Source: an uncultured Lentisphaeraceae bacterium
GTDB taxonomy: Bacteria; Verrucomicrobiota; Kiritimatiellia; RFP12; DVOR01
DNA: 7,203 nt
Reading direction: 5' to 3'
NCBI GenBank assembly: GCA_946056345.1
Contig: CAMGJH010000049.1
Span: forward strand, 1-7,203
Shown here: positions 1 to 6,152 of the stretch, piece by piece
Position numbering within the stretch: position 1 is the first letter of the stretch
Layout of the letters: every line of letters starts with the position of its first letter
The notes under the pieces: model-generated
Databases searched by the model: none
Seen by the model: only the letters and a program-made list of their open reading frames with translations
Told to the model about the DNA's origin: nothing
Position numbers and translations under genes: made by a program

Positions 1-204
1 GGTCGCCTGGTCTTCACCACCCAAGCGCCCGTCCCGCGCGGCCAGGTGGCGGGCCTCTGCCAGGCCCTCGACCGCGCCCTCACCGGCGCCAACGCGGTCC
101 AAAATCCCGCCGGCCACCTCACCTTCTCCATCGATCTGGCGACCAACGCCCTTGACATTCTCGCCGACGAAGGCGTGGTGCGCGAGGTCAAAGGCCAGGC
201 CTAA
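1..204 (+). CDS. C-terminal fragment of an unidentified protein
   Basis: The reading frame is open from the first base and ends at TAA, giving the last 67 residues of a protein whose start lies outside the window. Codon use (strong C/G at third positions) matches the downstream genes, so it is very likely coding. The tail reads as a helix (VAGLCQALDRAL), a short strand-like piece (HLTFSIDL) and a final helix-turn (NALDILADEGVVREVKG). That final pattern resembles the end of a winged-helix or a RecJ-like C-terminal domain, but the resemblance is too weak to name a family. No obvious intrinsic terminator follows; the next element is the tRNA promoter. Confidence 0.7.
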   Translation, partial: GRLVFTTQAPVPRGQVAGLCQALDRALTGANAVQNPAGHLTFSIDLATNALDILADEGVVREVKGQA

Positions 205-249
205 GCGGGCGCACTGAGGCAAAAAAGTTGCTTGGCACGAAAAAAGGGC

Positions 250-279
250 TTGCATTCGCGGAAGGGGACTTGCTATACT
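250..279 (+). promoter_or_regulatory. Sigma-70-type promoter for the tRNA pair
   Basis: A -35-like TTGCAT (250-255) and a -10-like TATACT (274-279) are separated by 18 bp. The first tRNA base is 13 bp after the -10, so the transcript would have a very short leader. The position directly ahead of a tRNA unit supports the call; the -35 is only a partial match to consensus. Confidence 0.6.
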
Positions 280-291
280 TTGCGGCATTCT

Positions 292-365
292 GCGGGCGTA
301 ATTCAATGGCAGAATAGGAGCTTCCCATGCTTCTTACGAGGGTTCGATTCCCTTCGCCCGCTCCA
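292..365 (+). tRNA. tRNA-Gly (anticodon CCC)
   Basis: A complete cloverleaf can be drawn. The 7-bp acceptor stem is GCGGGCG with CGCCCGC. The D stem is ATTC with GAAT. The anticodon stem is GGAGC with GCTTC, with one G-U pair, around the loop TTCCCAT, giving anticodon CCC for GGG codons. The T arm is GAGGG/CCCTT around TTCGATT. The discriminator base is T and CCA is encoded at 363-365. The body closely resembles known bacterial glycine tRNAs that share the GCGGGC acceptor. It is followed after 8 nt by tRNA-Val, and the two are probably processed from one transcript. Confidence 0.95.
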
Positions 366-373
366 CCCGTTAT

Positions 374-450
374 GGGCTGTTAGCTCAGTTGGTTAGAGCA
401 CTACCTTCACACGGTAGGGGTCGCTGGTCCGAGTCCAGCACAGCCCACCA
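374..450 (+). tRNA. tRNA-Val (anticodon CAC)
   Basis: The acceptor stem is GGGCTGT with ACAGCCC. The D stem is GCTC with GAGC around AGTTGGTTA. The anticodon stem is CTACC with GGTAG around TTCACAC, giving anticodon CAC for GUG codons. The T arm is GCTGG/CCAGC around TCCGAGT. The discriminator is A and CCA is encoded at 448-450. The total length of 77 nt is normal for a class I tRNA. It is the second gene of the two-tRNA unit and is followed by an intrinsic terminator 14 nt later. Confidence 0.96.
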
Positions 451-464
451 TATCTCTGAAAGAG

Positions 465-490
465 GAGCCCGCGCAAGGGGCTCTTTTTTT
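465..490 (+). terminator. Intrinsic terminator of the tRNA unit
   Basis: GAGCCC (465-470) pairs with GGGCTC (478-483) around a 7-nt loop and is followed directly by seven T residues (484-490). It lies just after tRNA-Val and closes the tRNA transcript. Confidence 0.88.
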
Positions 491-501
491 GTTGCCCCTG
501 T

Positions 502-587
502 GTGTGCCGCCGAGGACGGCGGCTATCAGAACGGGAGACGCGCTTCTCTCGGCCCGTAGGGCCACCTCACGCGAGCGTAGCGAGCAC
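502..587 (+). repeat. Structured intergenic repeat, copy A
   Basis: This stretch shares ordered blocks with 7089-7176 in the same orientation: GTGTGCCG, TCAGAACGGG, CGCTTC, CGGCCCGTAGG, and a 22-base block CTCACGCGAGCG-T/C-AGCGAGCAC that differs at one position. Between the blocks the sequence differs. Copy A contains a perfect 7-bp hairpin, GCCGCCG-AGGA-CGGCGGC (506-523), and a possible longer stem pairing ACGGG (531-535) with CCCGT (553-557). The pattern suggests a dispersed noncoding element or a mobile-element remnant. No open frame of interest runs through it. Confidence 0.7.
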
Positions 588-592
588 ACTTC

Positions 593-601
593 TGCTATAA
601 T
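593..601 (+). promoter_or_regulatory. Extended -10 promoter of the flavodiiron operon
   Basis: TGCTATAAT is a perfect TATAAT hexamer (596-601) preceded by the TGn extended -10 motif. There is no good -35 at the expected distance, which is typical of extended -10 promoters. Transcription would start near 608, giving a leader of about 40 nt before the flavodiiron ATG. The hexamer starts 8 bp after the right end of repeat copy A. Confidence 0.65.
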
Positions 602-646
602 GGCCCCGGTTTCGTTATCCAAGGCCTTACAAGGAAGGAAGAGACG

Positions 647-1837
647 ATGAATACGGAATTGGTTAAGCAAGTGCATTGGGTCGGTTATGTGGATTGGCCG
701 GTGCGTGACTTCCACGGTTATCAGACGAAGCGTGGCTCCTCCTACAACGCCTATCTGGTGCAGGGGGCGGAGAAGGTGGCGCTGATCGATACGGTCAAGG
801 CGCCCTACGCTGACTACCTCAAGCAGAATGTCGCCGCGCACTGCCCGCTTTCGAAGATTGATTACTTGGTCTGCAACCACGCCGAGCCGGACCACTCCGG
901 CAGCTTCCCGGCGATGGTCGCCGCCTGCCCGCAGGCCGAGGTGGTCTGCAACGCGAAGTGCAAGGACGCCCTCTCGCGCCACTACGACACCTCCGGCTGG
1001 AAGTTCCGCGTGGTCAAGGAGGGCGAGACGCTCGACCTGGGCGGGCGCACGCTGCAGTTCTTCGACACCGTGATGTGCCACTGGCCCGAGAGCATGGTCA
1101 CCTACCTGGTGGAAGAAGAGCTCCTCTTCTCGATGGATATCTTTGGCCAGCACTACGCCACCTACTGCCGCTTCGATGACGAGGCGAATATGGCCGAGGT
1201 GATGCAGGAGGCGAAGACCTACTACGCCAACATCGTCCTGCTCTACGCCAAGCCCGTCGCCGCCGCGGCGAAGAAGTTGCTGGGCCTGAAGCTGAAGATG
1301 GTCGCCCCCTCCCACGGCGTCATCTGGCGCTCGCACTTCCAAGAGATCCTCAACGCCTACCTCGCCTGGCACGTCAGCAAGCCCACCAAGAAGGTCATCG
1401 TCTTCTACTCGACGATGTGGCAGAGCACGCGCCAGATGGCCGAAGCGGTCGTGCGCGGAGCCAATGAGTTCGATGTGCAGGTCAAGCTCTTCGACCTTAA
1501 GGCCGTGGGCGACACCGAGCTCATCACCGAGCTGATGGACTGCGCCGCCTTCGCGTGCGGCACCCCCACCCTCAACCAGAGCCTGATGCCCCGGATGGCC
1601 GCCGCCCTCACCTACATTCGCGGCCTGAAGCCCGCCGGTAAGAAGGCCTTCTCCTTCGGCTCCTTCGGCTGGGCCAGCAAGGGCGCCGAGGAGGCACAGG
1701 AGTACCTCAAGGCCTTTGGCTGCGAGCTCCTCTGCGCGCCGATTACCTGCAAGTTCGCCCCCGATGCGGCCACGCTCGAGCAGTGCGTCGAGGCCGGGCG
1801 CGCCCTGGGCCGCGCCGCAGCCGCCATCGAGGCGTGA
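647..1837 (+). CDS. fprA: Flavodiiron protein (A-type, FprA/Roo family)
   Basis: This 396-residue cytoplasmic enzyme is predicted to reduce O2 to water and/or NO to N2O at a di-iron centre, using electrons relayed through FMN, usually from rubredoxin. The N-terminal metallo-beta-lactamase-like domain (about 1-245) keeps the full iron ligand set: H78, E80, D82 and H83 in HAEPDHSGS, H145 in CHWPES, D164 in SMDIFG, and H223 in PSHGVIWR. The C-terminal flavodoxin domain (about 249-390) starts with the strand and phosphate loop VIVFYSTMWQST. There is no rubredoxin or flavin reductase extension, so it is the minimal class A form and needs a separate donor, not visible here. The ATG follows AAGGAAGG with normal spacing. 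It is the first gene of a tight operon, and its TGA overlaps the GTG of the next gene. The family is secure; the O2 versus NO preference cannot be read from sequence. Confidence 0.95.
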   Translation: MNTELVKQVHWVGYVDWPVRDFHGYQTKRGSSYNAYLVQGAEKVALIDTVKAPYADYLKQNVAAHCPLSKIDYLVCNHAEPDHSGSFPAMVAACPQAEVVCNAKCKDALSRHYDTSGWKFRVVKEGETLDLGGRTLQFFDTVMCHWPESMVTYLVEEELLFSMDIFGQHYATYCRFDDEANMAEVMQEAKTYYANIVLLYAKPVAAAAKKLLGLKLKMVAPSHGVIWRSHFQEILNAYLAWHVSKPTKKVIVFYSTMWQSTRQMAEAVVRGANEFDVQVKLFDLKAVGDTELITELMDCAAFACGTPTLNQSLMPRMAAALTYIRGLKPAGKKAFSFGSFGWASKGAEEAQEYLKAFGCELLCAPITCKFAPDAATLEQCVEAGRALGRAAAAIEA

Positions 1838-2286
1838 GAAGCGCCGCGGCCGCGCTGATCCTCTCCGTGCTCGGCGTGCTCTGCGCCGGGTGCGGGGGCA
1901 TCCGCCCGCCGCGCGGGGTCGACCCCAAGGAGGTGACTCTGCTCACCACCGGCTACTGCGACTGCGGGGAGTGCTGCTCCTGGGAGCGCAGTTGGCTGCG
2001 CCTGGGCGCGCCGGTCTATTCTTCCGGGCCGCTAAAGGGTCAGCGCAAGGAGGTCGGCGTCACGGCCACCGGCACGCGCACCCGCCACGGCACGGCCGCC
2101 GTCGACCGCACGCGCTTCCCGTATGGCACCATCTTCGAGGTGCCCGGCTACGGCTACGCCCGCGGCGAAGATGCCGGCGGGGCCATTAAAGGCGATCACA
2201 TCGACCTGTGGTTCCCCAGCCACCAGGCCGCCAAAAACTGGGGAAAGCGCCGACTGCGCGTCCGCGTCTGGCCGGCAAAATCGTAA
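1834..2286 (+). CDS. Small exported 3D-domain protein (MltA-like fold), possible lipoprotein
   Basis: The predicted product has 150 residues. I chose the GTG start because it overlaps the flavodiiron stop as GTGA and places a signal sequence (MRSAAAALILSVLGVLCAGC) at the very N terminus. An in-frame ATG at 1783 would add an Arg-rich extension buried inside the preceding gene. C20 could be lipidated, but the lipobox is imperfect: the three residues before C20 are C-A-G, with Leu only at -4. Residues 34-146 match the 3D domain, named for three conserved aspartates: D91 in the run before FPYGT, D113 in EDAGGAIKG, and D124 in HIDLWF. This double-psi barrel occurs in MltA lytic transglycosylases and Rpf-type proteins and acts on peptidoglycan. 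A Cys cluster, YCDCGECCSW (41-50), precedes the barrel core. Translation is probably coupled to the flavodiiron gene. A cell-wall cleaving or remodelling role outside the cytoplasm is inferred. Confidence 0.85.
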   Translation: MRSAAAALILSVLGVLCAGCGGIRPPRGVDPKEVTLLTTGYCDCGECCSWERSWLRLGAPVYSSGPLKGQRKEVGVTATGTRTRHGTAAVDRTRFPYGTIFEVPGYGYARGEDAGGAIKGDHIDLWFPSHQAAKNWGKRRLRVRVWPAKS

Positions 2287-2297
2287 GAGGAACGCAG

Positions 2298-2768
2298 ATG
2301 GCAACTGCTTTTGAGACCTTGCTGCAGGCGCTCGGCGCCGCGTTGGAGATGGACCTGGCCCCCGCCGCCGATGGCATTGCCGAGGTGGCGATTGGCCCCC
2401 GGGCCGTGTGCTTGAAGCCCGTGGCGCAGGAGACGGCTCTGCGGCTCTTCACAACCATTCAAAGCCCCCTTACGCCGGCCTGCGAGCAGCTCCCGCCCGA
2501 GGTCTTAGCCCGCGCCCTGCGCCGGAACCTCTTTGCCGAGCAGACCGCCGGTCACATCATCGGCCTCTTTAACCAGACCCTCATCCTTTCGGTGGATCTC
2601 CCGCTTGAGCCGTTGAGCGCCGAGGAGCTTGCCGAGCGGCTGCTCCTGATTGTCCGCGTGGCCGATGAAGCGGAGGCCGAGCTCTTTGGCGGGGCTGCCG
2701 AGCCGGTGCCCCCCGGCCCGACCGAGGCTGAACCCGCCCCCGAAATGATGGCTTTCCTGCGCGCTTAA
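2298..2768 (+). CDS. Type III secretion chaperone, CesT/Tir family (probable)
   Basis: The product is a 156-residue acidic protein with no signal peptide or membrane segment. The order of predicted elements fits the CesT/SycE class IA fold: helix 1 (FETLLQALGAALEM, 5-18), strands around GIAEVAIG and AVCLKPV (26-42) with a further segment RLFTTI (49-54), helix 2 (LPPEVLARALRRNLFA, 65-80), strands HIIGLFNQTLILSVDLPL (86-103), and a long last helix (SAEELAERLLLIVRVADEAEAELF, 107-130). A Pro/Glu-rich tail (135-150) follows and ends MMAFLRA. Such proteins dimerise and hold an effector's N-terminal region in a secretion-ready state. AAGAGG lies 7 nt before the ATG. The gene starts 11 nt after the 3D gene and ends inside a terminator hairpin. 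The downstream 681-residue protein is the obvious candidate client. No T3S structural gene is in view, so the family call rests on fold pattern and size; an unrelated small alpha/beta protein remains possible. Confidence 0.72.
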   Translation: MATAFETLLQALGAALEMDLAPAADGIAEVAIGPRAVCLKPVAQETALRLFTTIQSPLTPACEQLPPEVLARALRRNLFAEQTAGHIIGLFNQTLILSVDLPLEPLSAEELAERLLLIVRVADEAEAELFGGAAEPVPPGPTEAEPAPEMMAFLRA

Positions 2769-2786
2769 CCCAAGCGCGCTTTTTTT
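2759..2786 (+). terminator. Intrinsic terminator overlapping the chaperone stop codon
   Basis: GCGCGCTT (2759-2766) pairs perfectly with AAGCGCGC (2772-2779) around the 5-nt loop AACCC, followed by seven T residues (2780-2786). The left arm includes the last codons and the first base of the TAA stop of the chaperone gene. It should end most transcripts of the flavodiiron-3D-chaperone operon before the next gene. Confidence 0.9.
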
Positions 2787-2841
2787 GTAACCTTGCGCTC
2801 GGCTGCGCGTATACCGTGCAAAAGACGAAAGGATTGCTCCT

Positions 2842-4887
2842 ATGATTACGATTGATACCTTGCGCGCAGTCGCCGCCAACCGCACCCTCACCCTCAATGC
2901 CGCCGGCAACGAGATGGTCGAGAACAAGCGCTTCCAGAAGTTCCGCTCCTTCTTCAATATTGGCACCGCCCGCGCCGAGAACCGGCAGACCCTCAACGCG
3001 ATCCGCACCGCCATCCAGAACGACCCGCGCTTCGCCTCCCTCGGCGACACCGGCGTGAGCACCCTCAATCGCCTCCTCGGCGAAGTGCGCACCGACCGCG
3101 CCATCAAGGCCAGCCAAATCCGCTCGGTCATCGCCCAGATGGAGGAGCAGTTCAACGACCCGGTCAACCAGCGCCGCGGGCTGGAGCTACGTATCGACGC
3201 GCGCATCGCCGCCAATCCCCGCCCCGCCGCCCTCCGCCTCCTCACCGACGAGCAGTACGTCGAGATTGCCCACTACACCATCGCCAACAGCGCCAACGGC
3301 AACTTCTCCAACGTCGACATCCCCGCGCGCCTGACCGAGATTAACACCCACCTCGAACACCTCTTCGCCGAGATTGGCAACGACCAGGACCTGCGCAACA
3401 TCTTCCTCGCCAGCACCAAGCGCCTCTTCGAGCACGCCCCCTCCGGCGACCTCTTCGACGCCATCCTCCCCAAGCTCCAGGCCTTCCGCGCCGACCTCGC
3501 CGCCGCTCCCCAGGGTGCCACCCCCGCCGAGACCGCCACCAACCGCCGTATCGCCGCCGAGCTGCTCGCCACCATCGGCAAGCCCATCGACCCGCGCCAC
3601 TTCGCCCTCCTTAACAACCTCGCCGCCACCCTCCCTCTCCCGGCCATCGCCGCCCTCGGCCCCAACGCCACCCCCGAGGCCCTCTGCCAGGCCCTCAACA
3701 CCTTCTGCGCCGCCATCCATAACACCGCGATGCCGCACCTCGAAGGCCTCCGCCCCCTCGAAGGCGGCGACGAACTCTGGCCCGCGCGCGTCTTTATCTC
3801 CGCGATGGCCGCCATGCGCCTGCCCGAGGCCGACCGCGTCAACCTCTACGCCCTCCTCACCTCCCCCGCCGCCACGCAGGTGGCGAACCTCTACGCCACG
3901 CTCGACAGCACCCGCTATATGGACTACGGCATCACGATGGGCCTCCTGCTCAATGGCGTAGCCTCCTGCGATAACCGCCCCGTGCCCCCGCCCGTCCGCC
4001 AGGAGGTCGACTACACCGCCTTCTCCCCGAAGACCCTCACCCGCCTCTGCCCCGCAGATGGCTGCTTCACCGGCAACGCCGTCGGCCCCGCCCGCCGCCT
4101 CCTGCGCAACATCCCCGGCTGCATCGACAACCCCGGCCGCACCAACCTCCTCACCAACGAAGACCCCGGCGAAACCTTCCAGCGCGCCGTCGTCCCCACC
4201 CTCAAGTCACTGGTCGCCTTTAACGCCGCCAATGAAATGAAGGCGGCGCTCGCGGGCAACACCACGCAGTTCCAGCGGGATATGCACCGCCAGCAGCACA
4301 TCCGCCTGCCCGATGGCACGATGCTCCCCAACGACCACGCCGCGGCCCTCGACCGGCTCGCCTCCCTCCTCTCCGGCGACCCCGCCGCCCGCTTCGAGAC
4401 CGCCCCCGTGGCCCTGCGCAACCGCGTCCACCTCGTCTCCGCCCTCCTCACCCAGCACACCGAGAAGCTCGTAGACGACGGCATCCCCATGGCCATCAAC
4501 GGCCGTGACACCGACACGCCCTTCATGTTCTCCCTCGACCAGCACGGTATGCGCGACTTCTCCCTCGCGCTCAACCCCGATGGCGGCATCACCATCACCT
4601 ACGACCGCCACCTCGAGATCCGCTCCGCTGTCGGCCTGACCGAAGAGGACCTCTACACCCAGCCCGGCAGCTTCCAAGCCGCCCACATCTCCATCACCCT
4701 CACCGGCGCAGATATGGATCACTTCCTCGCCGCCAACTGGACCGAAGCCGACCTCTCCGACGTCACCGAGCGCCGCTACAACCTCAAGGGCCCCGGCGAC
4801 TTGGGCAACGTCCTCTACGCCATCCCCGACTCCTGCCGCCTCAACCCGCAGATCGAGTTCGGCTACCACATCCACCTCAACGCCTAA
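2842..4887 (+). CDS. Large protein of unknown family; candidate type III secretion effector
   Basis: I do not recognise a family in this 681-residue protein. It has no Sec signal and no membrane segment. The N terminus (1-25) is polar and Asn/Thr-rich, as is common in T3S substrates. Residues 27-120 are basic and helical (RFQKFRSFFNIG, then several amphipathic helices) and could hold a chaperone-binding region. Residues 130-350 are mostly helical with an Ala/Pro-rich linker (221-234). Residues 355-480 carry several Cys (376, 403, 408, 427). Residues 480-681 look like a separate alpha/beta module: helices to about 545, then strand-rich segments (FMFSLD, FSLALN, GITITYD, HISITL). No catalytic signature stands out. 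The ATG follows GAAAGGA with 8-nt spacing. The gene sits 73 nt after the chaperone stop, beyond a terminator. A weak TATACC (2810-2815) might serve as its -10, without a good -35. Third positions are strongly C-biased, as in the neighbours. The effector role is inferred from adjacency and architecture. Confidence 0.8.
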   Translation: MITIDTLRAVAANRTLTLNAAGNEMVENKRFQKFRSFFNIGTARAENRQTLNAIRTAIQNDPRFASLGDTGVSTLNRLLGEVRTDRAIKASQIRSVIAQMEEQFNDPVNQRRGLELRIDARIAANPRPAALRLLTDEQYVEIAHYTIANSANGNFSNVDIPARLTEINTHLEHLFAEIGNDQDLRNIFLASTKRLFEHAPSGDLFDAILPKLQAFRADLAAAPQGATPAETATNRRIAAELLATIGKPIDPRHFALLNNLAATLPLPAIAALGPNATPEALCQALNTFCAAIHNTAMPHLEGLRPLEGGDELWPARVFISAMAAMRLPEADRVNLYALLTSPAATQVANLYATLDSTRYMDYGITMGLLLNGVASCDNRPVPPPVRQEVDYTAFSPKTLTRLCPADGCFTGNAVGPARRLLRNIPGCIDNPGRTNLLTNEDPGETFQRAVVPTLKSLVAFNAANEMKAALAGNTTQFQRDMHRQQHIRLPDGTMLPNDHAAALDRLASLLSGDPAARFETAPVALRNRVHLVSALLTQHTEKLVDDGIPMAINGRDTDTPFMFSLDQHGMRDFSLALNPDGGITITYDRHLEIRSAVGLTEEDLYTQPGSFQAAHISITLTGADMDHFLAANWTEADLSDVTERRYNLKGPGDLGNVLYAIPDSCRLNPQIEFGYHIHLNA

Positions 4888-4910
4888 GGGCAGCGCCTCG
4901 TGCGAAACAG

Positions 4911-4939
4911 AAGGCCCCCGCAATCGCGGGGGCCTTTCG
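4911..4939 (+). terminator. Long GC hairpin between convergent genes, probable bidirectional terminator
   Basis: AAGGCCCCCGC (4911-4921) pairs perfectly with GCGGGGGCCTT (4926-4936) around the tetraloop AATC, an 11-bp stem, followed by TTTCGTTG. On the plus strand it closes the 681-residue gene, whose stop lies 23 nt upstream. On the minus strand the same stem is followed by a moderately T-rich tract (TTCTGTTTC) and could close the nifU-nifS transcript. Confidence 0.82.
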
Positions 4940-4941
4940 TT

Positions 4942-4968
4942 GCTAACAGCTAACAGCTAACAGCTAAC
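4942..4968. repeat. Heptanucleotide tandem repeat (GCTAACA, 3.9 copies)
   Basis: Three perfect copies of GCTAACA are followed by a fourth lacking its last base. The array occupies the gap between the long hairpin and the nifS stop codon, so it would lie in the 3' untranslated region of the nif transcript. Such heptamer arrays are common at intergenic sites and change copy number by slippage. No function is implied. Confidence 0.9.
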
Positions 4969-4969
4969 C

Positions 4970-6139
4970 TCAGTGCTTTACGAAGGGCGAGATGGCGCGC
5001 ATCTCGGCCACCACCTCCGGGCAGTGGGCGAGGACGTAGTCGATCTCCTCCTCGGTGGTGTAGCGGCTGAGGGAGAAGCGAATCGAGCCGTGGACCGCGG
5101 TAAAGGGCACGCCCATTGCGCGGATGACGTGGCTGGGCTCGAGGCTGCCGGCGGCGCAGGCCGAGCCGGAGCTCGCGCAGATTCCCAGATCGCTCAGATG
5201 GTAGAGCACGCTCTCGCCCTCGATGAACTCGAAGGAGATGTTCAGGGTGTTGACCACGCGGTTGGCGCGGTCGCCATTGACGCGGCTATCGGGGCAGGTG
5301 GCCAGCAGCCCGGCCTCGAGCTTATCGCGCAATCGCGCCATCCGCTCGTGCGAGCCATCGGTGAAGGCCGCAGCCGAAAGCTCGCAGGCCTTGGCCAGAC
5401 CAATAATGTAGGGCACATTCTCCGTGCCGCCGCGCCGCCCGCGCTCCTGGTGCCCGCCAATGACGAAGGGCTTGATGCGCGTACCACGGCGAATGTAGAG
5501 CATCCCAATGCCCTTGGGCGCGTGCATCTTGTGGCCGGCAATCGTCAGCAGATCCACCGGCACCTCGCGCACATCCAACGGCACCTTCCCGGCGGCCTGC
5601 ACCGCGTCGGTATGAACCGTGGCGCCGGCGGCCTTGCCCTTCTCGGCAATCTCCTTGATGGGGAAGAGCACGCCGGTCTCGTTATTCGCCCACATCACCG
5701 AGACCAACTTCGGCCCCGGGTTTGCGGCTAGCGCCGCCTCGTAGGCCTCCATATCGAAGCGCCCCTCGCCATCCACGCCAATCTCCACGACCGTGTGGCC
5801 CATCTCGCGCAGGCGCAGACAGGGCCCGAGCACGGCCGGGTGCTCCACGCGGCTGGTGATAATCGTCCCGGGCTTGCCCCAAGCGGCGGCCACGCCAAAG
5901 AGCGCGTGGTTATCGCCCTCGGTGGCGCAACCATTGAAGAGGATCTCCTCGGCGCGCTCGGCGTTGATGAAGCCGGCCACCTGCTCGCGCGCCTCGGCCA
6001 CAGGCTTGGCCACCTGCCCGCCAAAGGTGTGCATACTCGAAGGGTTCCCCCACAGCTCCTCAAAGTAGGGCCGCATCGCCTCGACCACCTCCGGCGCCGG
6101 GCGCGTGGTGGCGTTGTTATCCAGATAAACCGTCCGCAT
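4970..6139 (-). CDS. nifS: Cysteine desulfurase NifS
   Basis: This 389-residue PLP enzyme takes sulfur from L-cysteine, forms a persulfide and hands it to the NifU scaffold. The PLP lysine is K204 in AGHKMHAPKG. The catalytic cysteine is C328 in SSGSACAAGS, within a short mobile loop as in the NifS/IscS group. PLP-contacting residues are visible at H100 (VEHPAV), D178 and Q181 (HTDAVQ). N-terminal YLDNNATT and the RRGGTENVP motif are also family hallmarks. Lys and Cys positions lie close to those of Azotobacter NifS (202 and 325). I chose the ATG giving MRTVYLDNNATT, preceded by a GAGGCGG ribosome site. An upstream in-frame start would add 16 residues that overlap the nifU end. The gene begins 13 nt after the nifU stop, so the two are one operon. 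Order nifU then nifS is the reverse of the common nif arrangement. The IscS-type alternative is less likely given the full-length NifU partner. Confidence 0.94.
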   Translation of the reverse strand: MRTVYLDNNATTRPAPEVVEAMRPYFEELWGNPSSMHTFGGQVAKPVAEAREQVAGFINAERAEEILFNGCATEGDNHALFGVAAAWGKPGTIITSRVEHPAVLGPCLRLREMGHTVVEIGVDGEGRFDMEAYEAALAANPGPKLVSVMWANNETGVLFPIKEIAEKGKAAGATVHTDAVQAAGKVPLDVREVPVDLLTIAGHKMHAPKGIGMLYIRRGTRIKPFVIGGHQERGRRGGTENVPYIIGLAKACELSAAAFTDGSHERMARLRDKLEAGLLATCPDSRVNGDRANRVVNTLNISFEFIEGESVLYHLSDLGICASSGSACAAGSLEPSHVIRAMGVPFTAVHGSIRFSLSRYTTEEEIDYVLAHCPEVVAEMRAISPFVKH

Positions 6140-6152
6140 AAGCCGCCTCGCC

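Noticed and set aside
232..254. Sigma-54 promoter suggested by TTGGCACG followed by TTGCAT
   Set aside because: The GG and GC elements are 18 bp apart start to start, about 6 bp too far for the required -24/-12 spacing. The sigma-70-type pair TTGCAT/TATACT explains the tRNA unit better.
407..1372. Long minus-strand open frame opposite the flavodiiron gene and tRNA-Val
   Set aside because: It runs through the tRNA, the terminator and the repeat, and gives a low-complexity Gly/Val/Leu/Arg-rich product. It is a by-product of GC-rich coding on the other strand.
1783..1833. ATG start for the 3D-domain protein at 1783
   Set aside because: It lies inside the flavodiiron gene, adds an Arg/Pro-rich stretch before the signal sequence and has no ribosome site. 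The GTG overlapping the stop codon is the better start.
3187..4923. Several long open frames on the minus strand and other plus frame opposite the 681-residue gene
   Set aside because: Their products are biased toward Gly/Val/Glu, Ser/Arg or Pro/Ser, as expected from reading a strongly C-ending codon set in the wrong frame. None has a convincing ribosome site or family features.
4942..4968. CRISPR array
   Set aside because: The repeat unit is 7 bp with no spacers; it is a simple tandem repeat.
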